A program made the position numbers and the translations under genes. A model generated the notes under the pieces. That model made no database searches, was not told the DNA's origin, and worked only from the letters and a program-made list of their open reading frames with translations. Below are positions 11,173 through 21,782 of a DNA stretch of 64,000 nt, piece after piece. Origin of the DNA: Romanomermis culicivorax (Eukaryota; Nematoda; Enoplea; Mermithida; Mermithidae); the NCBI GenBank assembly GCA_963922205.1, contig CAWUHX010000004.1:806001-870000 (forward strand). Direction: 5' to 3'. Position 1 is the stretch's first letter. Every line of letters starts with the position of its first letter.

Positions 11173-11682
11173 TTATGTTTTTTATGCATTTTAGGAGCAT
11201 ACTCAAGCATTTTGTTGTATTTGTAGTCACTGTTTTTTTTGCCCAAATCGTGCTTTTTCGGGTTAAAAAATTCGGGAAGGGGAAAAAAATTTTGGGCTCT
11301 TTCCCCATTTGGTGAAGAAAATTTTGGGGATCGGATACAGAAAAGATGCATTTTGGTGCATTTTTGAAAGTCATAATCTCAAAATTTTGCGGCGCTTCGC
11401 GCCGATTGTAACTTTAATAATCATTATTATGCATTACTTAGCTCAGGCGCGGCTTTTAGCACGTCTACCTTCATTTATCATATAATCTATAATAGTTTTC
11501 ATCATCTTGAACGTATTATCTCATGTTTTCATTGGTCATCTTCAATATTTTATCATGATATTTAATGAAGATTCAAATTTTTTCCTTTTTGAGAAAGATC
11601 AATACGTAAACTCTAACGATCTAACGTAAAATCAATTCAAATGCTTCATGGAAATATCTTTCGGAAATACTCTGCTTACTCC
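11173..11682. repeat. repeat R2 fragment
   Basis: Contains R2 phrases (agatgcattttggtgcatt near 11345, cttgaacgtattatctcatg near 11510) and a GC micro-palindrome at 11390-11405. No gene is seen. Confidence 0.55.
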
Positions 11683-11862
11683 ATACCTGTAAGACCTTCG
11701 ACCAGTTGGGGGGGGGGGGGTAGGAAAAAGTCGAAATTTTTCCCAAAAAAGGCCAAAAAACATACACTTTTTGGCAAATTTTTCTAATTTTTTCTCAACT
11801 GGGGGGGGGGTGAAATGATTTTGGGTACTGGGTTGGCCAAGTTGGGGGGGGGGGGTCCCTGT
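11683..11862. mobile_element. truncated poly-G miniature element
   Basis: Begins catacctgtaagacc and continues with the family's order of G-tracts and spacer phrases, but stops after the C-tract start (gggggtccctgtcc). The right TIR is missing. Confidence 0.6.
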
Positions 11863-12665
11863 CCAAAACCGGACCCAAAAGTTTTTTCCTCATTCTGCAA
11901 AAATTGTCCACATTTTTCAAAATGCTTATAATGTGGCTACGGATGCTTTTTCGTGCATTTTAGGAGCATAGCCAAGCATTTTGTTGTATTTGTAGTCAGA
12001 AACCTGCAAAAATGAGGAAAAAATTGAGAAAATTCTGGTTATGTTAGTCCAAAATGAGCTGAAGAATATATTGGTGTTCTATAGGAGCGTATAAAGCAAG
12101 TTAACGATAGAGTGCTCATGAATTTATCTGCTATCAAAATTTCTGTGATTCCGATTAGAATCATCTAATTTTATTTAGTTCTTGGTCTGGCGTGGAGCGC
12201 CGGGAAAATTTTTTGATTTTCACTTTCTAAAACGCTGGAAAATGAACCTTCATAACGTTGGGAAATAAATTAGAATCAGACTGATGAAGTGTAATTTGCT
12301 TCATATTCCAGCGCGAAGCGCCGGAAAAATTTTCGGGTTTTTGTATTCTAAAACGCTGAAAAATAAATCTCTCGAACAGATAATTCGTGAACAAATGTTT
12401 TAAAATCGCGTTCTAGAGTAATGTCTTCAATTTCCACCTGCACTAAACGCAAAAGTTCAGATTGCAAACGTTTGAAAAATTCCAATCATGGAGAGAAAAA
12501 ATTGATACTTCATCAAAAATCTCTGTTTTCGGCGACATAATTGACTGTAAACGATTAGAAAATGAAATGAGCTAACTTGATTGATAGAAACTGTTGAGCA
12601 TTAATTAGCAAAGTGAGTCGAAGTAGATATGCTAACGGCCGCGCCTGATAGAATATAGTTATAAT

Positions 12666-13103
12666 CAGGGCCGTATCCAGGAATTTTTTAAAGGGGGGGC
12701 GACTTCAAAAATATAGACAATTTTGAAGTGTCAAGAAAATATAGCGTAGTGTATGACTTTTCAGGTGTCTGCGGTTCGGCTTCACGTGTTATGGGCTCGG
12801 CTATAGGTGCTGCTATCGATTCATTTTGAGCCGTTCGTTTTGATGATTGAAAACCAAACTGTTCTAAGCTACGTTTCATTATAATTTATAGTTGATATTT
12901 TTAAAATGCTACTCTGAAAAAATAATTTAATTTAAAGTTTTAGAATGAAAATTCAAGGATATTTGAATAGGTAATATGAACGTCAGTGTCACTAGTTTCC
13001 ACCAACTGCTATTTATTACAACAAGGGCTGGAAAAAAATTTTTCGTTACAACGACAGGGGGGGCTACCGCCCCCCCCCCCGCCCCCCTCTAAATACGGCC
13101 CTG
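12666..13103 (-). mobile_element. hAT-type non-autonomous element, 438 bp
   Basis: TIRs cagggccgtatccagg and, on the other strand at the right end, cagggccgtatttag are of hAT type. An exact 8-bp duplication, GTTATAAT, lies at 12658-12665 and 13104-13111. Poly-G/poly-C tracts lie just inside both TIRs. Internally it keeps the start of a transposase-like ORF on the reverse strand, so it is an internal-deletion derivative of an autonomous hAT. Confidence 0.9.
12688..12879 (-). pseudogene. N-terminal fragment of a hAT-type transposase ORF
   Basis: An ATG-started reverse-strand ORF of 63 codons begins MKRSLEQFGFQSSKR and continues with a Glu/Pro/Ala-rich linker. An MKR-start followed by a basic stretch is common at the N-terminus of the TTF-finger/ZMYM-like hAT transposases, which is family knowledge. 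The finger and catalytic domains are absent, removed by the internal deletion that made the small element. Confidence 0.55.
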
Positions 13104-13603
13104 GTTATAATTATACCCATGACCGGCGCGAAGCACCAGAAAATTTTGAGATTTTGACCTTTTTTTTGAATTCAATTTTTTTTTTTGGAAAACAATTTAT
13201 CATATAGGAGAAAACATCAATAAACAATATAATATCCAAGAGATTATAGGCGAGAAAAAATTTTTTTTCTTCCATAAATTTTACATATATCATATAACAA
13301 CGAAACTTTTGAGATTGGATATTCGCCAAATTTGTTCCCAAGGCGTCTTTAAAACAGAAACATACGATTCTGAATACAAATTTAAATTATACACTGAACT
13401 CGTTTGAAAAAAACAAAGAAAAAACATAACTCTAAACGGAGGAAATAAACTTACTAAAAGATGCATAAAAGAAAACAAAAAACGATTTGCTAGGAAATTG
13501 ACGAAAAAGTTTATCCTGAAAGTATTAAAAGGATGTTCATAACCGATTAAATAATGAGAAAAAAGAGGTATTACAAACACATTTAATATTTGGGGTAAGT
13601 GGC

Positions 13604-15073
13604 CTACATAATTAGTGTTATCTTATATTTGCTTTTCTTACAAATTTTATTCTTCAGAAAAAACGATTCAAAATTTTTGTTTTCTAAAATTTCAGATTGC
13701 CTCATAATCAACACTTGGAAATTTTTCCTAAAAATTTCCCATGGATCTTTCAATTCATTTTTCTTTTCATAAAACATTCTTGACTGCCAAATACTTTTTT
13801 GAGAAGTACAAATGATCAGATTTAACACCACAATTTTCTCACGACTTGCATACCTAGGCTTTACACCAAAAATGAAATTTTCAATATTCATATTTAAATC
13901 CTTGTCTATGCCCTTCAAGGCTATAGCAATTTTGATCCAAAAATCTGTTATTCTAGGACAGAGGGCAAAAACATGATAAACATCTTCTCTTTCAGATCTG
14001 CCTTCATGTAAACAAAACTTACAACTTGCTTCGAAGTTTGGATCCATGTGATTTATTTTTGATTTGGTCAACAGAAACCTGTGAATAATTGAAAATCTAA
14101 TGTTTCTCCCATATCCATCTAAAAATTTAACTGAACTACAAGTTAATAACTCTAGAACTGATTTCCTAGGTAATCCAATTTTATGTTCCCAATATTCAGT
14201 GATTTTTGGTTGGCACTTTTGTACAATTTTGTCTAGTATTATAAGATAAAATACTTTTGTAGAAACATGATCCAAATGAAGAGATCTCCCTCCTACTTCA
14301 ACTACATTATTATTTAGGAACTGGAACTTAGTATCTATCTCTGCAGTTCTAATCCTCTTATATAACTCAGGGACTTGCATTCTTGCCAACTGTCTTTTTG
14401 ACTTACTTTTTACTTTATCTAAAAAGAAAAAACTAATATCAAGATTCCTTTTTTCCATCTTTATCAGAAGCATCAAATTCATTGCTTCAATTTTTGAAAT
14501 GACATCAACCATACCTATACCTCCTGCATTGGGGGGTAATTTTAGCTTCTCAGTTGCTACTAGATTCCTATTAGATCTATTTGACCAGATAAACTTTGTG
14601 GCAAATTTTTCAATGTATTTAACAAAATCGGTCTTTATATCACAAAACAAGGCTGAATACCATAGTTTAGACAAAAAATATGTATCAATAATTTTTGCTC
14701 TGGCATAATATGAAATTTTACTCGATGTTAGGTTTCCTCTAAATTTACTGATTTCTTCTTTCAATGCTTTAACATTTTCATCTTGTTCAGCTCCCTGCTT
14801 ATTGAAGTAGATTCCATAGATTCTCATCTTTTCAACAAGGAAGTCTTTATATTCATGTGGAATATTTTCTTTCATGTCACCAATGCAAAGAATTTTAGTC
14901 TTTTCTTTTTTCAAGGTAGCCCCAGAGACTTTTCTGAACATTTCATACACATCAAAAATTTTCTTGACTGATTCATAATCTTTCAAGAAAAAATTTGTAT
15001 CATCAGCATAACAATTTATCTTGAATTCTTTCCCTAGAACTTGTAATCCTCTTATTAGACTATGTGATTGCAT
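13604..15073 (-). pseudogene. LINE reverse transcriptase, C-terminal half
   Basis: This 489-codon frame starts just before the RT catalytic motif (YADDTNFFLKD), so it holds the palm's second half, thumb and C-terminal domain. A zinc-binding motif lies near residues 349-380 (CKFCLHEG, then H and C in DVYHVFALCPRITDFW), as is usual for Tx1/L1-group LINEs. The natural start is not here. The frame is continued from the preceding ORF by a one-base shift close to 15060. Confidence 0.8.
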
Positions 15074-16692
15074 ACTGTCTCTGATACAAGCACGTAAATC
15101 AAAGGTGATAATGGACAGCCTTGTCTTATTCCTCTGCTTACATTAAATGGAAAAGTTTCATAGCCATTCACCAATAATGATGATTGCAATTCCCCTAAAT
15201 TATAAATTATTTTTATCCATTGTATGAATTTTGGATCAAAGTTGAAAAAAACTAGAGTATCAAAGATATAGTCCCATTCAACAATGTCAAAAGCTGACAT
15301 GTGATCTACCGATAAAATTAAAGCTTTTTCTTGTGTTTCATTTTGATAATGAATCAGATTATAGATGGACAACAATCCATCTCTGATATCTCTTCCTTTC
15401 ACTGCACATGTCTGATTTTCATGTAGAATGTCAGGCATGATACTTTTCATTCTATTAACCAAGATTTTTGCTAAAATTTTATGATCAAAATTTAACATTG
15501 TTATTGGTCGCCAACTACTTCTTTCAGACTTATCATGTTCTCCTTTATATATCTGAGATATAATACCATGATACATTGTGTTAGTCATTTTGCCTGAATC
15601 GTATATAATTGAGAATAATGTCTCCAATATAGGTACCAAAGAATCAATAAATTTTTGATAATACTCAATAGGAATTCCATCACTTCCAGGTGATTTTCCT
15701 TTCTTGAATAAGAAAATTGCCTTTCTAATTTCTTCTTCTGAAAATTCTTCTCTGAGTAACTTGTTTTGATCATCAGAAACCATTTTAGTAGATTTTTCTT
15801 CCAAGAAAATTTGTTTGTGTTCTCTACTTGTGCCAACTGTTTTGGAAAGCTTCTCATATTGTCTTCTATACTCTTCTAAAACTTCTAATTGATCCTCTAA
15901 TATATTGCCACACTCTGTCTTGACTGAAGTTATTGTTCTATTCTCAGTAGACCTTTTTTGCGAAACTTTTGCAGTTGCAAGTGAACATCTATCAGCAAGA
16001 ATGTCTTGATAATGAGTTTCACTCAGCTTTTCATTAATTAGACCCTTAATCACTATTTTATACTCATTCTTAACTTTTCTATATTCTTTTCTTAATCCCA
16101 GATCCTGATTATTACATTTCAATTTTTCTCTTATCCCATTCATTTTGTTTTCACAATTCTTCCTTATTCTAAAATTCTTCTTATCAATTTTCTTTTTGAG
16201 ATATATAAAATCCTGCTTTATGTTTACTTTGAAATTTTCCCATTTATTAATTAAGGATTTGCCTGAAGTGTCCGTGAGATCTTCAAAATTTTTCTCAAAA
16301 GAATTTCTAACTTCTTTTATGATCTCATTTTCTTTTGTACTAAGATAACTACTATTCATTTTCCAAAAAGATGGCCCAAATGTGACTAGCAAAAAATTTA
16401 ATTTGATAGTTACCATAAAGAGCTTGTGATCACTTATTCCTAAATCAAGTATTCTGTAGCTCTTGAAAGAGTCAGAAAAAAATCTTGTTGTGTAAATTCT
16501 TTCAATTCTTGAAGCAGATTTATGAGCATTGGAAATATGTGTAAAAATTTTCAGCTTTGGATGGTTTAGTCGAAAAATATCATACAATCCCAGCTTACTT
16601 TTCAGCCTCGAACTCTTCTTTTCCCTTTTCTTCTTCTTTGAATCTGAATGAATCCCTGTCAAGAAGACCACACTCTGTAAAATTGAAGTCAC
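15055..16692 (-). pseudogene. LINE endonuclease C-terminus and first half of reverse transcriptase
   Basis: The frame carries the end of the endonuclease (HPKLKIFTHIS, SRIERIYTTRFF, SDHKLF) and then RT motifs in order: SPGSDGIPIEYYQKF, SWRPITMLNFDHKILAK, ILSVDHMSAFDIVEW (first catalytic Asp region) and GIRQGCPLSPLIYVL. It then runs off into a stop shortly before the YADD motif, which lies in the next frame. A coiled-coil-like lysine-rich linker separates the two domains. Primer on target DNA would be extended by this enzyme in an intact copy. Confidence 0.82.
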
Positions 16693-17122
16693 CTAAGATG
16701 ATTGCCTCATCGTGATGCCTGAAGGAATCATTGATTTTTTTGTAAAGACTGTCATAAAAATTTGCTCTATCAGCTTCTTTCGCAGGAGCATATATTACCA
16801 TAATATAAAACTTTTTCTTTTCCAGTTCTGCAAGATATGCTAATACCCTGCCTTTCATTCCAAAAACTTTTCTCTTCAATTTTAGTCTACAAGTATGGTT
16901 AACTAACAAAGCTATACCAGTACAGTTTGTGTCAGCAGAAGAAAGTTTATAAGCAAAATATTTCTCAAAAGTACACTTGAAAAGGAATGAATCTTTTTTA
17001 GTTTTAAGATGTGTTTCCTGTAAAGCTAGAATATCTATATCTTTTGTTTGCTCATAAATTTTGCTCAGTTTCAAATCATTCCTCAATAACCCTGCACAGT
17101 TCAGAGTTGCTACTCTGAGCAT
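16595..17122 (-). pseudogene. LINE AP-type endonuclease, N-terminal part
   Basis: An ATG start is followed by the endonuclease signature TLNCAGLLRND, LALQETHLK (metal-binding Glu), GIALLVNH, IMVIYAPA and AIILGDFNFTE (Asp and Asn of the active site). The frame then drifts into Lys/Glu-rich sequence and stops, while the true continuation is in the overlapping frame ending at 15055. That points to a single-base shift around 16600-16690. Confidence 0.82.
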
Positions 17123-17215
17123 ATTCGCTTGCCTAGCAGTTGTTGGGAAATAAATAAAAAAGCTAAGTCAAAGAGTTCAAATCAATGCAAGGTTAGAAAA
17201 TTTTGACCAGAATGC

Positions 17216-17437
17216 TTAGATTGTAGGCCGCTTACTATCATTTACATCAGGTGATAAAACTTCTGGGCCCCTTTTAACTTGCCCATTCAAAAAACGAGTT
17301 GATGGCTCTGCTTCTTTTTGGAAATCAATGTTTGATCGCATTTCGTCCCGTAACTTCATCAAAATTTTGCCCAAATTGTTTGCTCCCCGATTACTGTGGT
17401 TGTCAATATGCGGATCCTCCATTTGTATACCGATACC
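17216..17437 (-). pseudogene. remnant of the LINE's first ORF
   Basis: The reverse strand is open for about 73 codons up to a stop at 17216-17218, ending about 90 bases before the endonuclease ATG. It is hydrophilic (QMEDPHIDNHSNRG, LRDEMRSNID) with no recognised fold. Upstream of 17437 the frame continues into R1 sequence, so the true ORF1 is cut off by 5' truncation. Confidence 0.5.
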
Positions 17438-17577
17438 CCTTTTAAAGTCCACCAAAACGCATCTTTTCAGTTTAGAGTTCACCAAAATATTTTCCATAAT
17501 GAGAACCATATCCAAAATTTTTTTCCTCATTTCAAAATTTTTTTCCTCAAAAGACCCCATTTGAGGAAAAAACAGTG

Positions 17578-17836
17578 TTTTCAACCAAGTACGAGAGTTT
17601 ACAAATAAATTATACTGGTTTTAAAATTTTTCAAGTAAAATTCTAGAAATTACGACTTTTTAACACAAAATTCAAATCTAATTCTTGGAATAAATGTTCG
17701 GAAAATTGATTTTCCAGCATTACAGAATATCAATACCCAAAAAATTTTTCGGAAAGATTATCATTCATTTTGGGTTCTCACTTGTCATCATAGAGAACTT
17801 AACCATCGATTTCTCATGTAATTCTCAAAGTCATTA
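17578..17836. repeat. repeat R2, left part of the LTR element's insertion site
   Basis: R2 text ends here at tcattA and resumes at 32192 after the LTR element. Removing the element rebuilds a continuous R2 sequence. Confidence 0.7.
17833..17836 (+). repeat. left 4-bp target duplication of the LTR element
   Basis: ATTA precedes the 5' LTR and is repeated at 32188-32191 directly after the 3' LTR. Confidence 0.85.
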
Positions 17837-18408
17837 TGTTGTAGTGTGTTTTCTGCCGATTTTTATCGTTTTGTCAAAGCGCGTTAGAGGCCCGCACATG
17901 GCAAGTGGAGAGAGCAACGTGGACCACTAGCAGCCATCTTACTGTAGCGCACGTTGGTACACATGCGCTGGTTTCTCTCAGTTATTATTATTAGTGTTAT
18001 AATTTTTATGTGTTTCATACTAGTTGTGCGCCCCATTGGCCACCACTAGTCGTTACTAGCCACCTCCCACCACGCACCTTTCGTCTTTTTCTCGCCCGTG
18101 CCTGGGAGTAGATTTTGTGTTTTATTTTCCTCGCCCGTCTTCGCTTTGTTCACGTAAGGTTTTGTGTTTTATTGCGTAACATTAAAAGGTAGAAAAACTC
18201 TCGCCTTTCGATATTGCGCAATAAGGGAGACAATTAAAGAACTTAGACTTTCTTTAATTGTTGGGACAATTAGTGTTGGGGTTTAAGTACCAGTAATTAG
18301 ATTATCGGGTAAATGTGGGTGTGGGAAGCACGTACATTAAGGACGCAACCTCGGAATCCCAATCCTGCTCACGCTGCATCATCACCGCCCCAAAAGCAAA
18401 ATAAAACA
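17837..18408 (+). repeat. 5' LTR, 572 bp
   Basis: Starts TGTTGTAGTG and ends AAAACA. It matches the 3' LTR almost base for base, with scattered substitutions such as ctgccg versus ccgcca near the start. A TA-rich stretch, gttataatttttatg, near 17996 could serve as a core promoter, but this is only inferred. Confidence 0.93.
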
Positions 18409-18409
18409 C

Positions 18410-18427
18410 TGGTGACCGCTTGGATTG
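18410..18427 (+). promoter_or_regulatory. candidate primer-binding site
   Basis: The sequence tggtgaccgcttgg begins one base after the 5' LTR. A TGG start is what pairs with the CCA end of a tRNA primer. I cannot name the tRNA without a tRNA set from the species. Confidence 0.6.
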
Positions 18428-18665
18428 TACGCTGCCTCTCCCTGCCGTTGCATTGCATCCGAAAACACTCGAAGAGTCCAAAATTCGACCCTGCCGCAGT
18501 TGCGCCAAAGGTTACAAAAGAAGTTATTATACCCTGCGAAAAAAGATGCCAAAAGTAATCCACACACCGCCGGACTTCACCTGTTTTCTGTCGCGATCTA
18601 GTTCCCTGAACGCTGCCACAGCAGCACACTGCACCCTAAGTTTTGATCAAATGCTACTGCCGTGA
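18428..18665 (+). other. retroelement leader
   Basis: Untranslated leader between the primer site and gag. It contains a short ATG ORF (18546-18665, 39 codons) that ends at the TGA just where the gag frame becomes open. It could act as a leader ORF, or the frame may once have been joined. Confidence 0.4.
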
Positions 18666-20489
18666 CCGTCAAATATTGGGCAATCGACAGCGGTACCCAC
18701 GGTAAGCCTCCCGCCCCATAAGCTGCCCTTGTCTACTTTCAATACCCCTGTGCTGGATGGGACAGCACAACCGCAAGTACCGCTCATTCCCACAACCGCG
18801 GCGACGATCAATTCTCAACTTCCGCTGTCGCTAAATCAAAACTCCCTTACCGCCGCCATAAATTGCCCTAACGCGCCCCCCGCACCGCAAATGCCGCCGC
18901 CAAGTGCCGCGGCCCGAAATAACAATGATCAAACCATTGCCAGAACCGACTCTTCCGAAGACTTTGTCAATATCGATCCACCACAAGCCCCAGCTGCCAC
19001 CCGTGCTTCAGTAAACAATCACCGCAGCAGCCTAGCCATCGCAAATGCCAATGAAGTTCAAAATTTTCGAATTGAAGCACGCAACCCGCTGGACCAACTC
19101 AACACTGCCGCGGCGCGCATCACCAAAAATGTTCCTACTGTTCAAACGATTGATCAAATTATTGCCGCCGTTTCCGACCAATTCCAAGCCCAGCAACTAC
19201 GCATCCAACGCGAAATCCAGGAACAAACCAAAGCTACAAACGCGCGTTTCGCCGCACTCGCTGAGCAAATGCAACAGTTGATTTCCACAACCGCCGCCGC
19301 AACTAATGCGCGCAATCCACCCACACCAAGATCGCCACTAGTGTCCTCATGGTTTCATGGGGAGGAAACAAGAGATATTTATATCCCAAACGAAACTCTC
19401 CGTGAAACTGAACCGGCTCCAGTCTTTGGTAGGCTACCAAATCAAGTCAAACCTAAAGCACCGTGGATGGATACCCTGTACAAAAATGAATTCGCCCGCA
19501 CTACACGCGCTGACGAAGATTTACACCGTTCCGCACTTCAAAGACGCCAACCGCCCGTGGCAAACCATTTCCGTTTCTCAGACTACCCACCAGAAGATTA
19601 TTATGACCACCCGCAACCTCGGTACGACATGCCGCGCACGTCTCATCGTGAAGAAGATAGCCGCATTAAGACAATTGTCGACAACATGCACCCATTGATT
19701 ATTGATGGCGCCGGGACAAATAAATGTCTGCAACGCTTCTTCATCTGCCTTGAAAATGAGTTCGGCTACGACGCCTCCAACCACGTAAAGATGAGTGCAC
19801 TACGCCGACTCACTAGCGATACGCCGAGCGATATGATTCAAGATATGACTCGTTACAAAGACGCCAAACATTTACTCATGTTCCAATTGGCTCCAGATTG
19901 CAACCCGATGACTCTCAAATGCGAGCTCGTGTCAATCACCCCAGAAGTTGGAGAAGAACCCGCCGCATTTTTGAGTAAGGTAATGACTTATGTACAATTA
20001 TTGTATCAGCATGAAGATCAAACCTTTCGGCACAAACAAGTAATTGACACCTTTTTGACAAAACTGCCTGTTTTCTATCAACTAACAATTGGCGAACAAG
20101 CCAAAAGCTTCATGAATGTCCAACAATTGGCCGACACCGTAGCTAACGCCCGTAGTGTCCTCAATGCAACCAAAGCCAAAATTGGAACTGCGGAAAGACC
20201 CATCCTCCTGAACCAAGCCAATCAGGAAGTACCACCGCCAAAGTCTCCGCAGCCAATTGATCGCCGTTTCGAACGCCGCCGCAGCATGGATCGCCCCCAA
20301 CATGGCTACCGCGAGCGCTCTCCATCTACGGATTGCAGGCTCCAAAATTCGACACCGCCACCCACTAAATTCATCTCTTTCCAACCACAAGCGATTGAAC
20401 CACCGCCGCCGCAGCTGCTGCGCACGGAGATTTTCTTGGAACAATTGATTCAGAGATACGATCGTGACTATGAAGAACGAAAATCATGA
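18666..20489 (+). CDS. gag: Gag-like protein of the LTR element
   Basis: The frame is open from 18666 and has no ATG near its start. The usable candidates are a TTG at 18729 or an internal ATG near 18891 ([10 protein letters not shown]). The N-terminal third is Pro/Ala/Asn-rich. A glutamine-rich helical stretch follows ([16 protein letters not shown]). The capsid-like region lies near nucleotides 19700-20170 ([14 protein letters not shown] through [14 protein letters not shown]), as in Gypsy Gag. The C-terminus is basic and proline-rich. The frame ends at TGA 20487-20489, yet the same frame stays open beyond it to 21782, so this stop may be a mutation or a readthrough site. Confidence 0.8.
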   Translation, partial: PSNIGQSTAVPTVSLPPHKLPLSTFNTPVLDGTAQPQVPLIPTTAATINSQLPLSLNQNSLTAAINCPNAPPAPQMPPPSAAARNNNDQTIARTDSSEDFVNIDPPQAPAATRASVNNHRSSLAIANANEVQNFRIEARNPLDQLNTAAARITKNVPTVQTIDQIIAAVSDQFQAQQLRIQREIQEQTKATNARFAALAEQMQQLISTTAAATNARNPPTPRSPLVSSWFHGEETRDIYIPNETLRETEPAPVFGRLPNQVKPKAPWMDTLYKNEFARTTRADEDLHRSALQRRQPPVANHFRFSDYPPEDYYDHPQPRYDMPRTSHREEDSRIKTIVDNMHPLIIDGAGTNKCLQRFFICLENEFGYDASNHVKMSALRRLTSDTPSDMIQDMTRYKDAKHLLMFQLAPDCNPMTLKCELVSITPEVGEEPAAFLSKVMTYVQLLYQHEDQTFRHKQVIDTFLTKLPVFYQLTIGEQAKSFMNVQQLADTVANARSVLNATKAKIGTAERPILLNQANQEVPPPKSPQPIDRRFERRRSMDRPQHGYRERSPSTDCRLQNSTPPPTKFISFQPQAIEPPPPQLLRTEIFLEQLIQRYDRDYEERKS

Positions 20490-21782
20490 CAGCGCCCAGA
20501 GGAAACATTACTAACCAATAGGAAACACAGCCCGCATCATCAATCTCAAAACAGAGAGCCATACGCCAATCGCTTCGACCGACTTGCCAGCCGAGATCGC
20601 GCACGCACAACGCAACCCACAGGTCTTTGGTGCGACGCTCATAAATCCCGCACCCACAACACCAAAGATTGCATCTGGCTCAAGCAGCAAAACGCTCAAC
20701 AGGTAACCCGACTTGAATCAAACCGCCCAAACTATGCTGCCCATCCACGGCAAGCTGATTTCCGAACCAATTCGAACGACATCCGTGGACAGCGCGATTG
20801 GAGACCCCACCACGGAGGACCGCCCCAACAAGGCACAAACTACGCCTGCGGCGCGCGAAACCATTTTTATGAAGGTAATTCTATACAGCGCCCACATGAT
20901 TTTGTTCAGAATACATACACCATTTATCCAAACCATCAATTCCTGGCACCATGGGAACAACATATTCACTACAACACTGTACCGGCTCCATACGTCACAA
21001 CGCCGACAGACTCATTGCGCGCCAGTTCTCAATCTTCAGAGTTACAACCAGCCCTACCTGCACTTCCGCCACCGAATCCCACGTCAACACCTGCGCTCGA
21101 AACACGCGCTAACAACCAATCGACGTCAACAGCCAATATGGTCATCCCATCCAAAGAAATCGCTTCTGCCCCGCCGATCGATAGCCCCGGCATAGTCTGT
21201 TGGAACGCAAGGGGCCGCGCTTTTCAGGACCCATGCCACATCCGCTCGTCCGTGTGTCAAATCGATAACCTTACGCCGTCTTCCAAATCCTTTGTCCGCA
21301 GGTACGCTTCCACGAGAGCTTTTCAAATTCCAATCAAAATTGGAGCGGTTAAAGCACACGCGCTCATCGACATAGATGCCCAATGCTCCGTTTTGTCCTC
21401 AGGATTAGTCAAACCCGCTTTCGACAAACAATCGCTCCAACTCCCGATTTGCAGAAAAATCAAAGTAGCTGATGGCGCCGTCGTCAAGGCTCATGGCCCA
21501 GTAGTCATCATGATGGAATCCGCGTTCGGAGAGCACATGATCAAATGTGTGATCCTCGATGACGATGGAAACGACCAATGTATCATCAGGACCGATTTCC
21601 TCGCGCACCCAGATATCCACACCATTTTGAATTTTAAAGATAATTACATAGAAATCCAAGATGTAAAACTGCCGCTCAAGGTAATGGCCTCAGATCCGCC
21701 CTCGAACGGAATTGTTCCTAAACGCCACCAACGACAATGTCTTGGAAGAAATCCCAGAGGGCAAGCGAGTAAGTTTTTATGA
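20490..21782 (+). CDS. Gag zinc knuckle and aspartic protease region
   Basis: This is a direct in-frame continuation of gag after one TGA. A knuckle-like Cys/His cluster, [15 protein letters not shown], lies at about 20628-20672. A long linker rich in Asn, Pro and Gln follows. The retropepsin-like fold begins near 21316 ([15 protein letters not shown]), with the flap and C-terminal part [15 protein letters not shown]. The active-site triplet reads D-I-D (21369-21377) instead of D-T/S-G, so the protease is probably dead in this copy. The frame ends at 21782. Pol continues in another frame from about 21712. Confidence 0.75.
   Translation, partial: QRPEETLLTNRKHSPHHQSQNREPYANRFDRLASRDRARTTQPTGLWCDAHKSRTHNTKDCIWLKQQNAQQVTRLESNRPNYAAHPRQADFRTNSNDIRGQRDWRPHHGGPPQQGTNYACGARNHFYEGNSIQRPHDFVQNTYTIYPNHQFLAPWEQHIHYNTVPAPYVTTPTDSLRASSQSSELQPALPALPPPNPTSTPALETRANNQSTSTANMVIPSKEIASAPPIDSPGIVCWNARGRAFQDPCHIRSSVCQIDNLTPSSKSFVRRYASTRAFQIPIKIGAVKAHALIDIDAQCSVLSSGLVKPAFDKQSLQLPICRKIKVADGAVVKAHGPVVIMMESAFGEHMIKCVILDDDGNDQCIIRTDFLAHPDIHTILNFKDNYIEIQDVKLPLKVMASDPPSNGIVPKRHQRQCLGRNPRGQASKFL

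Larger units (their letters stand above)
13165..17437 (-). mobile_element. Tx1/L1-like LINE, 5'-truncated, about 4.3 kb
   Basis: Reverse-strand order: remnant of a first ORF, AP-type endonuclease, reverse transcriptase and a CCHC-type C-terminal region. The 3' end runs into A-rich sequence (T-rich on the plus strand at 13161-13190). Both junctions fall inside one R1 copy, with cctttt at each side as a possible short duplication. The reading frame is broken at least twice, at about 16600-16690 and at about 15060. The boundaries are accurate to a few tens of bases. Confidence 0.8.
11863..17577. repeat. repeat R1 copy split by a hAT-type element and a LINE
   Basis: R1 sequence is present at about 11863-12665, 13104-13164 and 17438-17577, and reads continuously once the hAT-type element (12666-13103) and the LINE (about 13165-17437) are set aside. 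The last piece ends tttgaggaaaaaacagtg, the R1 terminus. The micro-palindromes lie at 12189-12204, 12308-12325 and 13124-13139. The order shows that R1 was there first. Confidence 0.65.

Noticed and set aside
10509..11374. Long reverse-strand proline/glycine/phenylalanine ORFs (up to 262 aa)
   Set aside because: They translate the homopolymer runs of the poly-G elements in all three frames. There is no codon bias or family match, and they end at element boundaries.
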